Below are positions 43,839 to 52,032 of a DNA stretch of 64,000 nucleotides, piece by piece (within the stretch, counting starts at the first letter, position 1; each line of letters opens with the position of its first letter). The notes beneath the pieces were generated by a model. That model worked only from the letters and a program-made list of their open reading frames with translations. It was not told the DNA's origin and searched no databases. A program made the position numbers and the translations under genes. This DNA comes from an uncultured Clostridium sp. (GTDB lineage Bacteria; Bacillota; Clostridia; Lachnospirales; Lachnospiraceae). The stretch spans positions 1 to 64,000 of the forward strand of contig UPYT01000013.1 in NCBI GenBank assembly GCA_900538475.1, written 5' to 3'.

Positions 43839-44615
43839 ATGAAGATAGAACGGATTAATGAAAACCAGATACGATGTACGCTGACCAGCTTTGACTTAAG
43901 TGTCCGCAATATGAATCTGGGAGAGCTGGCCTATGGAAGTGAAAAAGCCCGCAGTCTGTTTCGTGAAATGATTCAGAAGGCCTCCAATGAAGTTGGTTTT
44001 GATGCAGAGGATATTCCGCTGATGGTCGAGGCAATCCCGCTTTCCAACGAAAGTGTGATGCTGGTCATCACAAAAATAGAAGATCCGGAAGAGCTGGATA
44101 CTCGTTTTTCCAAATTTTCTCCTCTCTCAGAGGACGAACAGGAAGGACTTTATAATAGTATCACCAGCGAATTTCTGGAAGGCGCAGATGGTTTGATGGA
44201 ATTTTTGAAAAACGACCTTCTGGGACTTTCCTCCGGTCAGACAGATTCTGCCCCGGCCAAGGAAAGCGGCGCTGCTGCTTCCGCTGACGGACAGACTGCT
44301 TCAGAAGCACCGGCAGTACAGATTCGAATTTACCGTTTCGGCAGCCTGGATCAGGTTACCGACGCTGCCCGAATCGTAAACGGCATCTGTGAAGGGAAGA
44401 ACTCTCTTTACAAACGCCCGCAGACCTCCAGCTATTATCTGGTTCTCTCCAGCGAGGGCTGCGATCCCCTGACCTTCAGCCGTCTCTGCAATATTCTTGC
44501 CGAGTATGGAGAAAAGGTAAAGCCGGAAGCTGCCACGGAGGCGTACTATCAGGAGCATTATGAAATCATTATCAGAAACCAGGCTCTTCAGAAGCTGGCT
44601 CTGGTCAATGGCTGA
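43839..44615 (+). CDS. mecA: Adaptor protein MecA
   Basis: A 258-residue MecA family adaptor, which brings substrates to the ClpC/ClpP protease. The N-terminal substrate-binding domain (KIERINENQIRCTLTSFDL then a LGELAYGSEKARSLFREM helix) and the C-terminal ClpC-binding domain (IYRFGSLDQVTDAARIV and EYGEKV) are both recognisable, joined by an acidic/Ala-rich linker at about 135-165. GGAAGGAG precedes the ATG. It is single, with its own promoter and terminator. Confidence 0.93.
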   Translation: MKIERINENQIRCTLTSFDLSVRNMNLGELAYGSEKARSLFREMIQKASNEVGFDAEDIPLMVEAIPLSNESVMLVITKIEDPEELDTRFSKFSPLSEDEQEGLYNSITSEFLEGADGLMEFLKNDLLGLSSGQTDSAPAKESGAAASADGQTASEAPAVQIRIYRFGSLDQVTDAARIVNGICEGKNSLYKRPQTSSYYLVLSSEGCDPLTFSRLCNILAEYGEKVKPEAATEAYYQEHYEIIIRNQALQKLALVNG

Positions 44616-44658
44616 GTCCCTTCTATGACCCCAAACAACAAATAGCTGTTTTAAAGCA

Positions 44659-44728
44659 AAAGCCGCAGGCTTTGCGGATTCTGGAAGAGTTTCATTCCCC
44701 AGCAGAATCCACGGATGCCTGCGGCTTT
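44659..44728. terminator. Large hairpin terminator after mecA
   Basis: AAAGCCGCAGGC pairs with GCCTGCGGCTTT, with an inner GGATTCTG/CAGAATCC stem. T-rich sequence follows on both strands; it can serve mecA and the convergent DUF1858 gene. Confidence 0.75.
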
Positions 44729-44741
44729 CTATATTTCTCAA

Positions 44742-44942
44742 TTAGCGGCCTGCCAGAACTTCATTGATGCCGGCAACCAGGGTGTCACAGTCAATACCGT
44801 GAACCATGCATGCCTCTTCCAGACTTTCGCCCTGAGAAGACGGACATCCCAGGCAGTGCATTCCTGCGCGCATCAGCATGGGAGCAATCAGCTCGTCCAT
44901 CTGAATCAGCTCGCCAATCAACATATCTTTGCTAATCTGCAT
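44742..44942 (-). CDS. DUF1858 (hybrid-cluster-associated disulfide) protein
   Basis: A 66-residue protein of the DUF1858 family. The helical start ([14 protein letters not shown]) and the redox-like [16 protein letters not shown] segment with a CxxC pair are diagnostic. Such proteins are often linked to hybrid cluster proteins or other anaerobic redox enzymes; the exact role is unknown. The ATG at 44942 has GGAGG ahead; an extension to 45086 crosses repeat DNA and is rejected. It is divergent from the pfl genes with a repeat-filled gap between. Confidence 0.82.
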   Translation of the reverse strand: MQISKDMLIGELIQMDELIAPMLMRAGMHCLGCPSSQGESLEEACMVHGIDCDTLVAGINEVLAGR

Positions 44943-45039
44943 ATTATTTTCCTCCTTATTGGACATACTTGTTAATACTATAATACTTTTCCCGCAAATT
45001 GGCAAGATATCTCTTCTTCCTTTTATCCAAATGATCAAT

Positions 45040-45100
45040 GGTTCAGCCATGTATCTCCCTGCCCACTTGCAGCGGACACTCAGCACCAGGAGCTGTTACC
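45040..45100. repeat. Hairpin repeat, variant copy before pfl
   Basis: GGTTCAGCCATGTATCTCCC followed by TGCCCACTTGCAGCGGACA and ending AGCTGTTACC. It shares about 30 bases of consensus with the copy at 3788-3854 (GCCATG..TCT, TGCCC.CTT.CAGCGGACA). Confidence 0.5.
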
Positions 45101-45106
45101 TAAATT

Positions 45107-45259
45107 GTAACTGTTCGGGACGGGGCATCTTCTTGTCCGGCAAAGCCGAACAAGAAGTATCGGAAATTCCTCCGATGTGAGAGCTGGCAGGAAAATCCCT
45201 TTGCAAGCAAGCTTGACAAGAATTTTTCTTCCAGTTCTCCCGCCATCCTGAAGAGTTAC
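45107..45259. repeat. Dispersed hairpin repeat, full-length copy
   Basis: Bounded by GTAACTGTTCGGGACGG and CCATCCTGAAGAGTTAC, near-perfect terminal inverted repeats. Inside are a TTCTTGTCCGGC/GCCGAACAAGAA hairpin, a TCGGAAATTCCTCCGA hairpin and GAGCTGG/CCAGTTC arms. The right two thirds match 16249-16360 in reverse at about 90 percent. It codes for nothing evident. Confidence 0.8.
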
Positions 45260-45340
45260 CCAAATTACACAAAAATGCCGGAAATGGGATCTCGTTCCTG
45301 TACAAAATCAAAAACATGAGAATTATTCTCTTTAATTGCC

Positions 45341-45370
45341 TTGACGACAGCCTATACCACAAGATATAAT
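45341..45370 (+). promoter_or_regulatory. Promoter of the pfl genes
   Basis: TTGACG (45341-45346), 18-base spacer, perfect TATAAT (45365-45370), giving a leader of about 140 bases that contains the short hairpin repeat at 45429-45482 and ends with CAGGAGG before the start codon. Confidence 0.65.
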
Positions 45371-45428
45371 GCCAGTGCAGAGAAAATTCTGCAATATGTA
45401 GTTGTTTTTATTTATATTCTATATAGTT

Positions 45429-45482
45429 GTAGCTGTTCAGGACAAGAACTATCGGAGATTTCCCGCCGTCCTGAAGAGTTAC
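45429..45482. repeat. Short hairpin repeat in the pfl leader
   Basis: GTAGCTGTTCAGGAC and GTCCTGAAGAGTTAC flank 24 bases that include TATCGGAGATTTCCCG. It is transcribed in the 5' leader and ends 33 bases before the pflB start. Confidence 0.7.
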
Positions 45483-45515
45483 GCATAATTTTAATCTACG
45501 CAGGAGGTAACTGAT

Positions 45516-47612
45516 ATGAAAGAGCAGTGGAGAACATTCCAGCCTGGAGTATGGATGCGCGAAATCAATGTCCGCAACTTTATTCAGGCAAACTACACCC
45601 CTTACGACGGCGACGATTCCTTCCTGGCCGGCCCGACTGAGAACACCAAAAAGCTGTGGGATCAGGTTATGGAGCTGAACCAGAAGGAGCGGGAAGCCGG
45701 CGGAGTTCTGGATATGGACACCAAAATTATTTCCACCATTACTTCCCATGGTCCCGGATATCTGGACAAGGAAAAGGAAACGATTGTGGGATTCCAGACA
45801 GATAAGCCCTTCAAACGTTCTCTTCAGCCCTACGGCGGCATCCGCATGGCTGTAAAAGCCTGCGCTGACAATGGCTATGAGGTTGATCCGGAGATCGTTG
45901 ACTTCTTCACCAAACACAGAAAAACCCATAACGCAGGCGTATTTGATGCCTACACTCCCGAAATGCGCGCATGCCGTTCCAGCCATATTATCACCGGACT
46001 TCCCGATGCATACGGACGCGGACGGATTATCGGCGACTATCGCCGGATTGCCCTGTATGGTGTAGACCGCCTGATTGAAGATAAAGAGGAACAGAAATCC
46101 ACCACCCGCAGCACCATGTATTCTACTATTATCCGCGACCGCGAGGAGTTGTCCGAGCAGATTCGTGCCTTAAAAGAGCTGAAGGAGCTGGGACGCATCT
46201 ACGGCTTTGATATTTCCAAGCCGGCAACTGATGTAAAAGAAGCTATCCAGTGGACCTATTTTGGCTATCTGGCTGCTGTTAAGGAGCAGAACGGAGCTGC
46301 CATGTCCTTAGGACGTACCTCCACCTTTATTGACATCTACGCAGAGCGCGATCTGGCAGAAGGACGCTATACAGAGGAGCAGATTCAGGAATTCGTGGAT
46401 CATTTTATTATGAAGCTGCGCCTTGTAAAATTTGCCCGTACCCCGGAATACAACGAGCTGTTCTCCGGCGATCCTACCTGGGTAACTGAATCTGTAGGCG
46501 GTGTAGGTATTGACGGACGCCACATGGTAACAAAGATGTCCTTCCGTTATCTGCATACTCTGCAGAACCTGGGCACTGCTCCGGAACCAAACCTGACTGT
46601 ACTCTGGTCTGTACGTCTTCCGGAAAACTTTAAGCGTTTCTGTGCAAAGACCTCCATTGAGTCATCCTCCATCCAGTATGAAAATGATGACCTGATGCGT
46701 GTTACCCACGGCGATGATTATGCGATTGCCTGCTGCGTATCCTCCATGCGAATCGGAAAAGAAATGCAGTTCTTCGGAGCCCGTGCCAACCTGGCCAAAT
46801 GTCTTCTGTACGCAATCAACGGCGGTGTAGATGAGGTCAGCAAAAAGCAGGTAGGACCGAAATACCGTCCGATTACCTCTGAGTATCTGGATTACGATGA
46901 GGTTATGGATCGCTACCACGATATGATGCAGTGGCTGGCCGGTGTTTATGTAAACAGCCTGAACATCATCCACTATATGCATGACAAATACTGCTACGAG
47001 CGTCTGCAGATGGCTCTTCACGATCATAAGGTAACCCGCTGGTTTGCAACCGGTATTGCCGGCCTGTCTGTTGTTGCAGACTCCCTGTCTGCCATCAAAT
47101 ATGCCAAAGTAAAAACCGTTCGTGATGAAAACGGCATCGTAGTTGACTACGAAGTAGAAGGAGACTTCCCCAAATACGGAAACGATGACGACCGGGTAGA
47201 CCAGATTGCTGTTGACATTGTCCATGATTTTATGAACTATGTAAAACGGAATCACTGCTACCGCGGCGGTATCCCCACTACTTCTATCCTGACCATTACT
47301 TCCAATGTTGTTTACGGAAAGGCAACCGGCTCCACACCGGACGGAAGAAAAGGCGGACAGCCCTTCGCTCCCGGCGCAAATCCCATGCATCACCGGGATA
47401 CCCACGGCGCAGTCGCATCCCTTGCTTCTGTAGCCAAGCTGCCCTTTAAGGACGCGCAGGATGGTATTTCCAATACCTTCTCCATTATCCCCGGCGCACT
47501 TGGAAAAGAGGACCAGTTGTTTATGGGTGATATTGATGTGGATCTGGAATGCGGCATTGATACTGCCTGCTCCATTCCCAATCTGATGGACGGAATCGGC
47601 GACAGAGATTAA
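45516..47612 (+). CDS. pflB: Pyruvate formate-lyase, large subunit lacking the glycyl radical domain
   Basis: A 698-residue formate acetyltransferase that cleaves pyruvate with CoA to acetyl-CoA and formate. The catalytic pair Cys406-Cys407 ([26 protein letters not shown] region) and the ending block [11 protein letters not shown] match single-chain PFL up to about 60 residues short of the end. In place of the radical domain is a 28-residue tail rich in Asp and Cys ([14 protein letters not shown]...) and then a stop. The radical-bearing Gly is supplied by the gene that begins 70 bases downstream. AGGAGG lies eight bases before the ATG. Without that partner the chain should be inactive. This is not a frameshift: neither gap nor tail contains the missing residues in another frame. 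Confidence 0.93.
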   Translation: MKEQWRTFQPGVWMREINVRNFIQANYTPYDGDDSFLAGPTENTKKLWDQVMELNQKEREAGGVLDMDTKIISTITSHGPGYLDKEKETIVGFQTDKPFKRSLQPYGGIRMAVKACADNGYEVDPEIVDFFTKHRKTHNAGVFDAYTPEMRACRSSHIITGLPDAYGRGRIIGDYRRIALYGVDRLIEDKEEQKSTTRSTMYSTIIRDREELSEQIRALKELKELGRIYGFDISKPATDVKEAIQWTYFGYLAAVKEQNGAAMSLGRTSTFIDIYAERDLAEGRYTEEQIQEFVDHFIMKLRLVKFARTPEYNELFSGDPTWVTESVGGVGIDGRHMVTKMSFRYLHTLQNLGTAPEPNLTVLWSVRLPENFKRFCAKTSIESSSIQYENDDLMRVTHGDDYAIACCVSSMRIGKEMQFFGARANLAKCLLYAINGGVDEVSKKQVGPKYRPITSEYLDYDEVMDRYHDMMQWLAGVYVNSLNIIHYMHDKYCYERLQMALHDHKVTRWFATGIAGLSVVADSLSAIKYAKVKTVRDENGIVVDYEVEGDFPKYGNDDDRVDQIAVDIVHDFMNYVKRNHCYRGGIPTTSILTITSNVVYGKATGSTPDGRKGGQPFAPGANPMHHRDTHGAVASLASVAKLPFKDAQDGISNTFSIIPGALGKEDQLFMGDIDVDLECGIDTACSIPNLMDGIGDRD

Positions 47613-47682
47613 ACATCAGTCACAGCTGATTGTTCATCATTCATACCTGATAATGATTTCAGATAAAAGGAGGACTATTCTT

Positions 47683-47928
47683 ATGACACATGCAAGCGAC
47701 GCACAGATTGATAACCTGGTATCCCTGTTAGACGGCTACGCAGTCAAGGGCGGACATCACCTGAATGTAAATGTATTTACTAAAGAAACTCTGCTGGACG
47801 CACAGGCTCATCCGGAAAAATATCCTCAGCTGACCGTTCGTGTATCCGGTTATGCAGTAAACTTTAATAAGCTGACCAAGGAACAGCAGGACGAGGTTAT
47901 TTCCCGTACCTTCCACGGCAACATCTAA
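47683..47928 (+). CDS. Separate glycyl radical domain of pyruvate formate-lyase (GrcA-like)
   Basis: An 81-residue protein equal to the C-terminal radical domain of [24 protein letters not shown], then [20 protein letters not shown] and the end [11 protein letters not shown]. The radical-carrying residue is Gly56 in RVSGYAV. It has its own AAAGGAGG and ATG at 47683. Enteric YfiD/GrcA has a longer N-terminus and only replaces a damaged domain of an intact PFL; here no intact chain exists, so this piece must be an obligate subunit. PflA, encoded next, would place the radical on it. Followed by a hairpin repeat. Confidence 0.92.
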   Translation: MTHASDAQIDNLVSLLDGYAVKGGHHLNVNVFTKETLLDAQAHPEKYPQLTVRVSGYAVNFNKLTKEQQDEVISRTFHGNI

Positions 47929-47944
47929 TTAAAGTCGGTTTTAT

Positions 47945-47989
47945 CGTAACTGTTCAGGACGGGGCATCTTCTTGTCCTGAATAGTTACG
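47945..47989. repeat. Minimal hairpin repeat between the radical-domain gene and pflA
   Basis: GTAACTGTTCAGGAC, 14 bases, GTCCTGAATAGTTAC: a 15-base stem with one G-T/A mismatch. It is the shortest copy of the repeat family. Placed 17 bases after the stop of the radical-domain gene and 31 before pflA, it could protect the upstream mRNA or dampen pflA expression; no T-run follows. Confidence 0.8.
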
Positions 47990-48020
47990 TTTTATCATAA
48001 TTTACCAGGAGGCAAATTCT

Positions 48021-48770
48021 ATGGTTGGACATATCCACTCCATTGAAAGCTTCGGCACTGTAGACGGACCAGGTGTCCGTCTCGTTGTCTTTTTTCAGGG
48101 CTGTCCCATGAGGTGTCAGTACTGTCATAATCCGGACACCTGGAAAATAGGCGGCGGCACAGAAATAACAGTGCCGCAGATTATGGAACAGTATGAAAAA
48201 AACCGTTCCTTTTATCAAAAAGGCGGTATAACAGCAACCGGCGGCGATCCGCTGGTTCAGATTGAATTTGTGACAGAACTGTTTTCCGAAGCAAAAAAAC
48301 GGGGAATTCACACCTGTCTGGACACCTCCGGCATTACCTTTCAGCCGGAAAATAAAAAACGGATGAACCTGTTCGATCAGTTAATTTCCGTTACAGATCT
48401 GGTCATGCTGGATATTAAACACATTGATCCCGAGGGACACAGAAAGCTGACAGGACAGCCCTTAGAACCTATCCTTGCATTTGCCCGTTATCTGGATGAG
48501 CACAATATTCCTGTCTGGATTCGCCATGTAGTTGTACCGGGCATTACCTTTGATCAGACAGAGCTGTCTCGCCTGGGCCAGTTTATTGCCAGTCTGAACA
48601 ATGTAAAAGCTCTGGATGTACTTCCCTATCATGATATGGGAAAGACAAAGTACGAAAAACTGGGTATCGATTATGTTTTAAAGGATACTCCTCCTCTGGA
48701 AAAATCACAGGCTCTGGCTGCCAGACAGCTGATTTTAAGCGCCATTCGTAAAACCAGAGCCTCCAGCTAA
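48021..48770 (+). CDS. pflA: Pyruvate formate-lyase activating enzyme
   Basis: A 249-residue radical SAM enzyme. The 4Fe-4S Cys triplet is Cys28, Cys32, Cys35 in QGCPMRCQYCHNPDTW, preceded by GTVDGPGVR as in PflA. GGDPL near residue 75 and LDTSG are further family marks. It abstracts hydrogen from the target Gly, here on the separate 81-residue subunit. CAGGAGG precedes the ATG. It ends the pfl group; a ferredoxin gene with its own promoter follows. Confidence 0.94.
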   Translation: MVGHIHSIESFGTVDGPGVRLVVFFQGCPMRCQYCHNPDTWKIGGGTEITVPQIMEQYEKNRSFYQKGGITATGGDPLVQIEFVTELFSEAKKRGIHTCLDTSGITFQPENKKRMNLFDQLISVTDLVMLDIKHIDPEGHRKLTGQPLEPILAFARYLDEHNIPVWIRHVVVPGITFDQTELSRLGQFIASLNNVKALDVLPYHDMGKTKYEKLGIDYVLKDTPPLEKSQALAARQLILSAIRKTRASS

Positions 48771-48832
48771 CCCCTGAAATAACAAGACTGCCAATTGTTC
48801 CTTATTTTGTTCACAGACACATGATTTTCCAC

Positions 48833-48861
48833 TTGAATATTTTGCTGAGATAGTATAGAAT
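48833..48861 (+). promoter_or_regulatory. Promoter of the ferredoxin gene
   Basis: TTGAAT (48833-48838), 17-base spacer, TAGAAT (48856-48861), about 45 bases before the start codon, so the ferredoxin is transcribed apart from pflA. Confidence 0.55.
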
Positions 48862-48905
48862 GAAAGAACAACGAAAGTTATAGAATACTCAAGGAGGATA
48901 AAATC

Positions 48906-49076
48906 ATGGCATATGTAATTTCTGATTCTTGCGTTAGCTGCGGTACCTGTGAGGGTGAGTGCCCGGTAAGTGCTATTTCTCAGGGTGACAGCCAGTACGT
49001 TATCGATGCTGATGCTTGCATTTCCTGCGGAACCTGTGCAGGCGTTTGCCCGACCGGCGCTATCAGCGAGGAATAA
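48906..49076 (+). CDS. Ferredoxin, 2[4Fe-4S] clostridial type
   Basis: A 56-residue electron carrier with two cluster-binding motifs, CVSCGTCEGECP and CISCGTCAGVCP, in the symmetrical layout of clostridial ferredoxin. It would take electrons from pyruvate:ferredoxin oxidoreductase or serve as donor for radical SAM enzymes such as the neighbouring PflA. CAAGGAGG lies eight bases before the ATG. The gene has its own promoter and a terminator at 49091-49126. Its acidic composition is usual. Confidence 0.95.
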   Translation: MAYVISDSCVSCGTCEGECPVSAISQGDSQYVIDADACISCGTCAGVCPTGAISEE

Positions 49077-49090
49077 TTAAAAGACACCAG

Positions 49091-49126
49091 ATACCCCTTC
49101 CGTATATGCGGAGGGGGTATTTCTTT
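49091..49126 (+). terminator. Rho-independent terminator of the ferredoxin gene
   Basis: ATACCCCTTCCG pairs with CGGAGGGGGTAT over a small loop, followed by TTCTTTTTC. Confidence 0.88.
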
Positions 49127-49164
49127 TTCTATCTATGGAAATCTAATATTAGGAGATTATTGCA

Positions 49165-49893
49165 ATGACATCAAAAAAACCTGTTATCCTTCTGACACCC
49201 TATTTCAATACAGAACGCGACGAACCCTACATGCGTCCGGCATTTTTAAAAGCAGTCCGCCATGCCGGTGCCGTCCCCGTCATCCTTCCTCTGGATCTGG
49301 AGGAAGAAGATTTGGCGCTTCTGCTGAAAACTGCCGATGGCGTTTTATTTACCGGCGGCCCGGACGTTCATCCCTTTTTCTTTGGAGAAGAAACCCAGCA
49401 TCACTGCGGAAACGTCTGTCTTCGGAGGGATCAGATGGAGTTTTCTCTCCTGAAGCTGGCCATGGCTGCCCGCAAACCAATTCTCGGCGTATGCCGTGGC
49501 GCACAAGTTTTAAATATCGGTCTGGGCGGTGATATTTACCAGGATATCCCCAGTCAGTTTCCCCAGAAATTTCCTGTAGCCCACACCCAGCCCTTTGGAT
49601 ATGAGATTCCTTCTCATACGGTAACAGTTACTCCGGGAACCCTTCTGGCAGAAATTTCCCAGTGTGATACCCTGAAGGTAAACAGTATGCATCATCAGGC
49701 TGTCCGTACCGTAGCGCCAGGACTGATTGCTTCCGGACACGGCCCGGAGGGCCTGGTAGAATGTGTGGAAATGCCGGAATATCCCTTCCTGATAGGCGTT
49801 CAGTGGCACCCGGAATATCTCTGGGAGCAGGATCCGGCTGCCTGCCGCCTGTTTACAGCCTTTGTAAAAGCCTGCGGCGAGTTAGAAGAATAG
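49165..49893 (+). CDS. Gamma-glutamyl-gamma-aminobutyrate hydrolase family protein (peptidase C26)
   Basis: A 242-residue class I glutamine amidotransferase-like hydrolase. The nucleophile is Cys110 in LGVCRGAQVLN, the oxyanion-type FTGGPDVHP near 62-70 and the His-Glu pair in GVQWHPEY near 215 complete the site. PuuD-like enzymes free glutamate from gamma-glutamyl compounds; the natural substrate here is unknown, and no other putrescine-pathway gene is nearby. TTAGGAG precedes the ATG. It is single with a terminator at 49901-49938. Confidence 0.88.
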   Translation: MTSKKPVILLTPYFNTERDEPYMRPAFLKAVRHAGAVPVILPLDLEEEDLALLLKTADGVLFTGGPDVHPFFFGEETQHHCGNVCLRRDQMEFSLLKLAMAARKPILGVCRGAQVLNIGLGGDIYQDIPSQFPQKFPVAHTQPFGYEIPSHTVTVTPGTLLAEISQCDTLKVNSMHHQAVRTVAPGLIASGHGPEGLVECVEMPEYPFLIGVQWHPEYLWEQDPAACRLFTAFVKACGELEE

Positions 49894-49900
49894 ATACACC

Positions 49901-49938
49901 AAACGGGCGCTCTGAATCCTGTTCCGCAGCGCCCGTTT
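49901..49938. terminator. Hairpin terminator between convergent genes
   Basis: AAACGGGCGCT pairs with AGCGCCCGTTT over a 16-base loop, 8 bases after the C26 hydrolase stop; the convergent merR-type gene ends at 49954. Confidence 0.8.
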
Positions 49939-49953
49939 CCCTTATCCTTCTAT

Positions 49954-50625
49954 TTATCCGCTTTTTCTCCCTGATTTCCGCCTTCTGAAAAACGGAAGCT
50001 TTGTGGCAGCTGCCTCCGCTTTTCCCTTGCTTTCTCTCTGATAGGTTCTCAGGGTTTCATCCAGCATCTTAAACCTATCTTCCTCCCGCTCATCGTTTAC
50101 ACGCATCATATACTCCAGCTCCTGAACCATATGATTGCTGACCTGGCGGCTAATCTCGCTGCTCATCGCCTCGCTGCTCTGCTTCATGGCCTGTCCAATC
50201 GCATTGCCGATAATGTGGTTCATGAGCTCCTGGAACTGATCCAGTTTTTCCTGATTGATTACAGTGCCCTCCTCACTGGGCTTTGGAAGGACGCGAAGTC
50301 CAGGCGCTTTCTCATCCAGCTTCTCTGTGCTTCCCTCCTTTAAAATATGAACTGCATTCTTCTCTAAAATCTCGTCCACATCCACGTTCTCATCTCCTTC
50401 AAGCATTTTATTAAGAACCTGTTCGATGGCTTTCAGCTGATATCCTTTTTCCTTCAGCTCTTTTATCTTCTGAAATAAACGAATATGAAGCCCCGTATAG
50501 TACCGGTGACTTTTTCCATTTCTTGGTATATTCAGCTGCAGCTCGTCCTCCCAGTACCTGAGCACATGGGATTCCACACCGACCAGCTTACCGGCCTCTG
50601 ATATGGAATAATGTGTATCGTCCAT
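49954..50625 (-). CDS. MerR family DNA-binding protein with long C-terminal region
   Basis: A 223-residue protein. The N-terminal MerR winged helix (YSISEAGKLVGVESHVLRYWE then YYTGLHIRLFQKIKELKEKG) is clear. The remaining 130 residues are mostly helical, with a probable coiled coil (MNHIIGNAIGQAMKQSSEAMSS region) and a basic tail of Arg/Lys, and no Cys effector site, so it is not a metal sensor of the classical kind. Similar MerR proteins in Firmicutes resemble RacA-type chromosome-binding proteins. GGGGAGGAAGG precedes the ATG. Role uncertain. Confidence 0.78.
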   Translation of the reverse strand: MDDTHYSISEAGKLVGVESHVLRYWEDELQLNIPRNGKSHRYYTGLHIRLFQKIKELKEKGYQLKAIEQVLNKMLEGDENVDVDEILEKNAVHILKEGSTEKLDEKAPGLRVLPKPSEEGTVINQEKLDQFQELMNHIIGNAIGQAMKQSSEAMSSEISRQVSNHMVQELEYMMRVNDEREEDRFKMLDETLRTYQRESKGKAEAAATKLPFFRRRKSGRKSG

Positions 50626-50718
50626 TCCCTTCCTCCCCTTATGTTCTTTTTAATTTCATAGCCTACTTATAGTTTATGAGGAGTGGTTGAGATTTATGAT
50701 TAACCATAAAAACTAACC

Positions 50719-52014
50719 TTAAAGAATTATGGATAACACAAAATTAAATACCGTTGCAGAAGCTACACTGACAGGAACTGCCAAAAACAGCAGACGTGGA
50801 AACATACGATTGCGTTCCTCTTCTGTTGAACATGCACCCATGACCAGACTTCCTCCAGATGAAAACGGAGAAATAGCCGAGCTCTGGGCTCCTACAACAA
50901 TACAGGTGTACAAAATCAACGGATTTAGACCAGCTGCTTCGGAAAGTCCTGGCACAAGCGGAAACAATGCAGGGCAAACAACGCCCAATGTACTGGAAAA
51001 AAAGCTCATAATTGCCCCGATCAGACTAAATGCAACTGGAATGATCCAAGCAGGAAGGCTGCTTCCGGCCCATGCTGCCATCTGATCCAAAGTTCCCGCC
51101 TTTACTGCAACCTGAATCAGCATTCCTACTCCACATATCATAAGAATCGTATTCCATGGAATTCGGGCAATTACCTCCTTCTGCGGAGCCAGATCCAAAA
51201 ACAGAGCAATCACAGAAAATACAATTGCTACCAGACCCACATCAAGCTTACTGTTAATAAATGCTATTGCCTCATTTTCTGGCACAATTACATTTAATAC
51301 AGGAAACAGCAGTACAATTATAATCATGATCAGCATCAGATACAGATTCTGCTTCTGTTTCTTTGTGAATGGATCCGGTTTTTCAAAGGATACCCCTTTC
51401 CCAATATGACGGTTCGCTTTGGGAATATAGCGAAATCCAGCAATCAGAAGAAGCGAAAACACTACACTGGCAATAAAAATGACTGCTGTTGAAGAAAATG
51501 CCATATCTCCATGACCACTTTCCTCCATCAAGCCTCGGAAAATAATCCCGCTTCCGCTGGTCATAAAATTGGCACCTGATAATGCCCCGCAATTAACTGC
51601 AGCTGCGCCGGTCAGCGGATCCATTTTTGCTTCCTTACAAATGAGAAGTGTAATCGGCACCATGAATGCCATCACAGTAAAAAACCCCGCTCCCAGCATG
51701 GCAATTCCGGCACTTGCCGCATAAAGAGCAAAGGGAAGAAGTCCAGGAAAACGCCTGCAAAAATAAAGAAGATATCGGGCTGCCTTTTCCAGCGTTCCGT
51801 TTACCAGAGCAAAATTATAGAACAATGACACAGCCATAATAACAAACATCGTACTCACTGGCCACCCGCTGATTACTTCCTTCGGTTTCATCATCATAAC
51901 AAAGCAGCCGATTACATATGCAAATACTATTGCAAAAAAACCTGTGTTATATTTTGTTTTATACCCAATTGCAACTGACAAAGCAATCGCCGCTACAATA
52001 AATAAACTGATCAT
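50719..52014 (-). CDS. SLC13/MatC-like dicarboxylate transporter
   Basis: A 431-residue membrane protein with about twelve hydrophobic segments in two similar halves, like the ion transporter superfamily carriers (SLC13, MatC, GntP). Each half has a Ser/Gly-rich hairpin region (NCGALSGANFMTSGSG and QSSAISPFSSGGSL) likely to bind substrate and sodium. It lies 18 bases after the DUF6282 gene with CAGGAGG before its ATG, forming a two-gene operon under a divergent LysR gene. An organic acid is the likely substrate. Confidence 0.75.
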   Translation of the reverse strand: MISLFIVAAIALSVAIGYKTKYNTGFFAIVFAYVIGCFVMMMKPKEVISGWPVSTMFVIMAVSLFYNFALVNGTLEKAARYLLYFCRRFPGLLPFALYAASAGIAMLGAGFFTVMAFMVPITLLICKEAKMDPLTGAAAVNCGALSGANFMTSGSGIIFRGLMEESGHGDMAFSSTAVIFIASVVFSLLLIAGFRYIPKANRHIGKGVSFEKPDPFTKKQKQNLYLMLIMIIIVLLFPVLNVIVPENEAIAFINSKLDVGLVAIVFSVIALFLDLAPQKEVIARIPWNTILMICGVGMLIQVAVKAGTLDQMAAWAGSSLPAWIIPVAFSLIGAIMSFFSSTLGVVCPALFPLVPGLSEAAGLNPLILYTCIVVGAQSSAISPFSSGGSLVMGACSTEEERNRMFPRLLFLAVPVSVASATVFNFVLSIIL

Positions 52015-52032
52015 ATCCCTACCTCCTGAATA

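Larger units (their letters stand above)
44943..45515. other. 573-base repeat-filled gap ahead of the split pfl genes
   Basis: Contains three hairpin-repeat copies (45040-45100, 45107-45259, 45429-45482) and the pfl promoter (45341-45370). Frames of 70-90 codons inside the repeats (for example 45096-45362, minus) have no ribosome site and are not called. Confidence 0.7.

Noticed and set aside
45096..45362. 88-codon frame in the gap before pflB
   Set aside because: It is made of repeat DNA and promoter, with no ribosome site.
47613..47682. Frameshift joining the two PFL parts
   Set aside because: The gap contains no PFL-like sequence in any frame, the large chain has its own extra tail, and the small gene has a full ribosome site and ATG.
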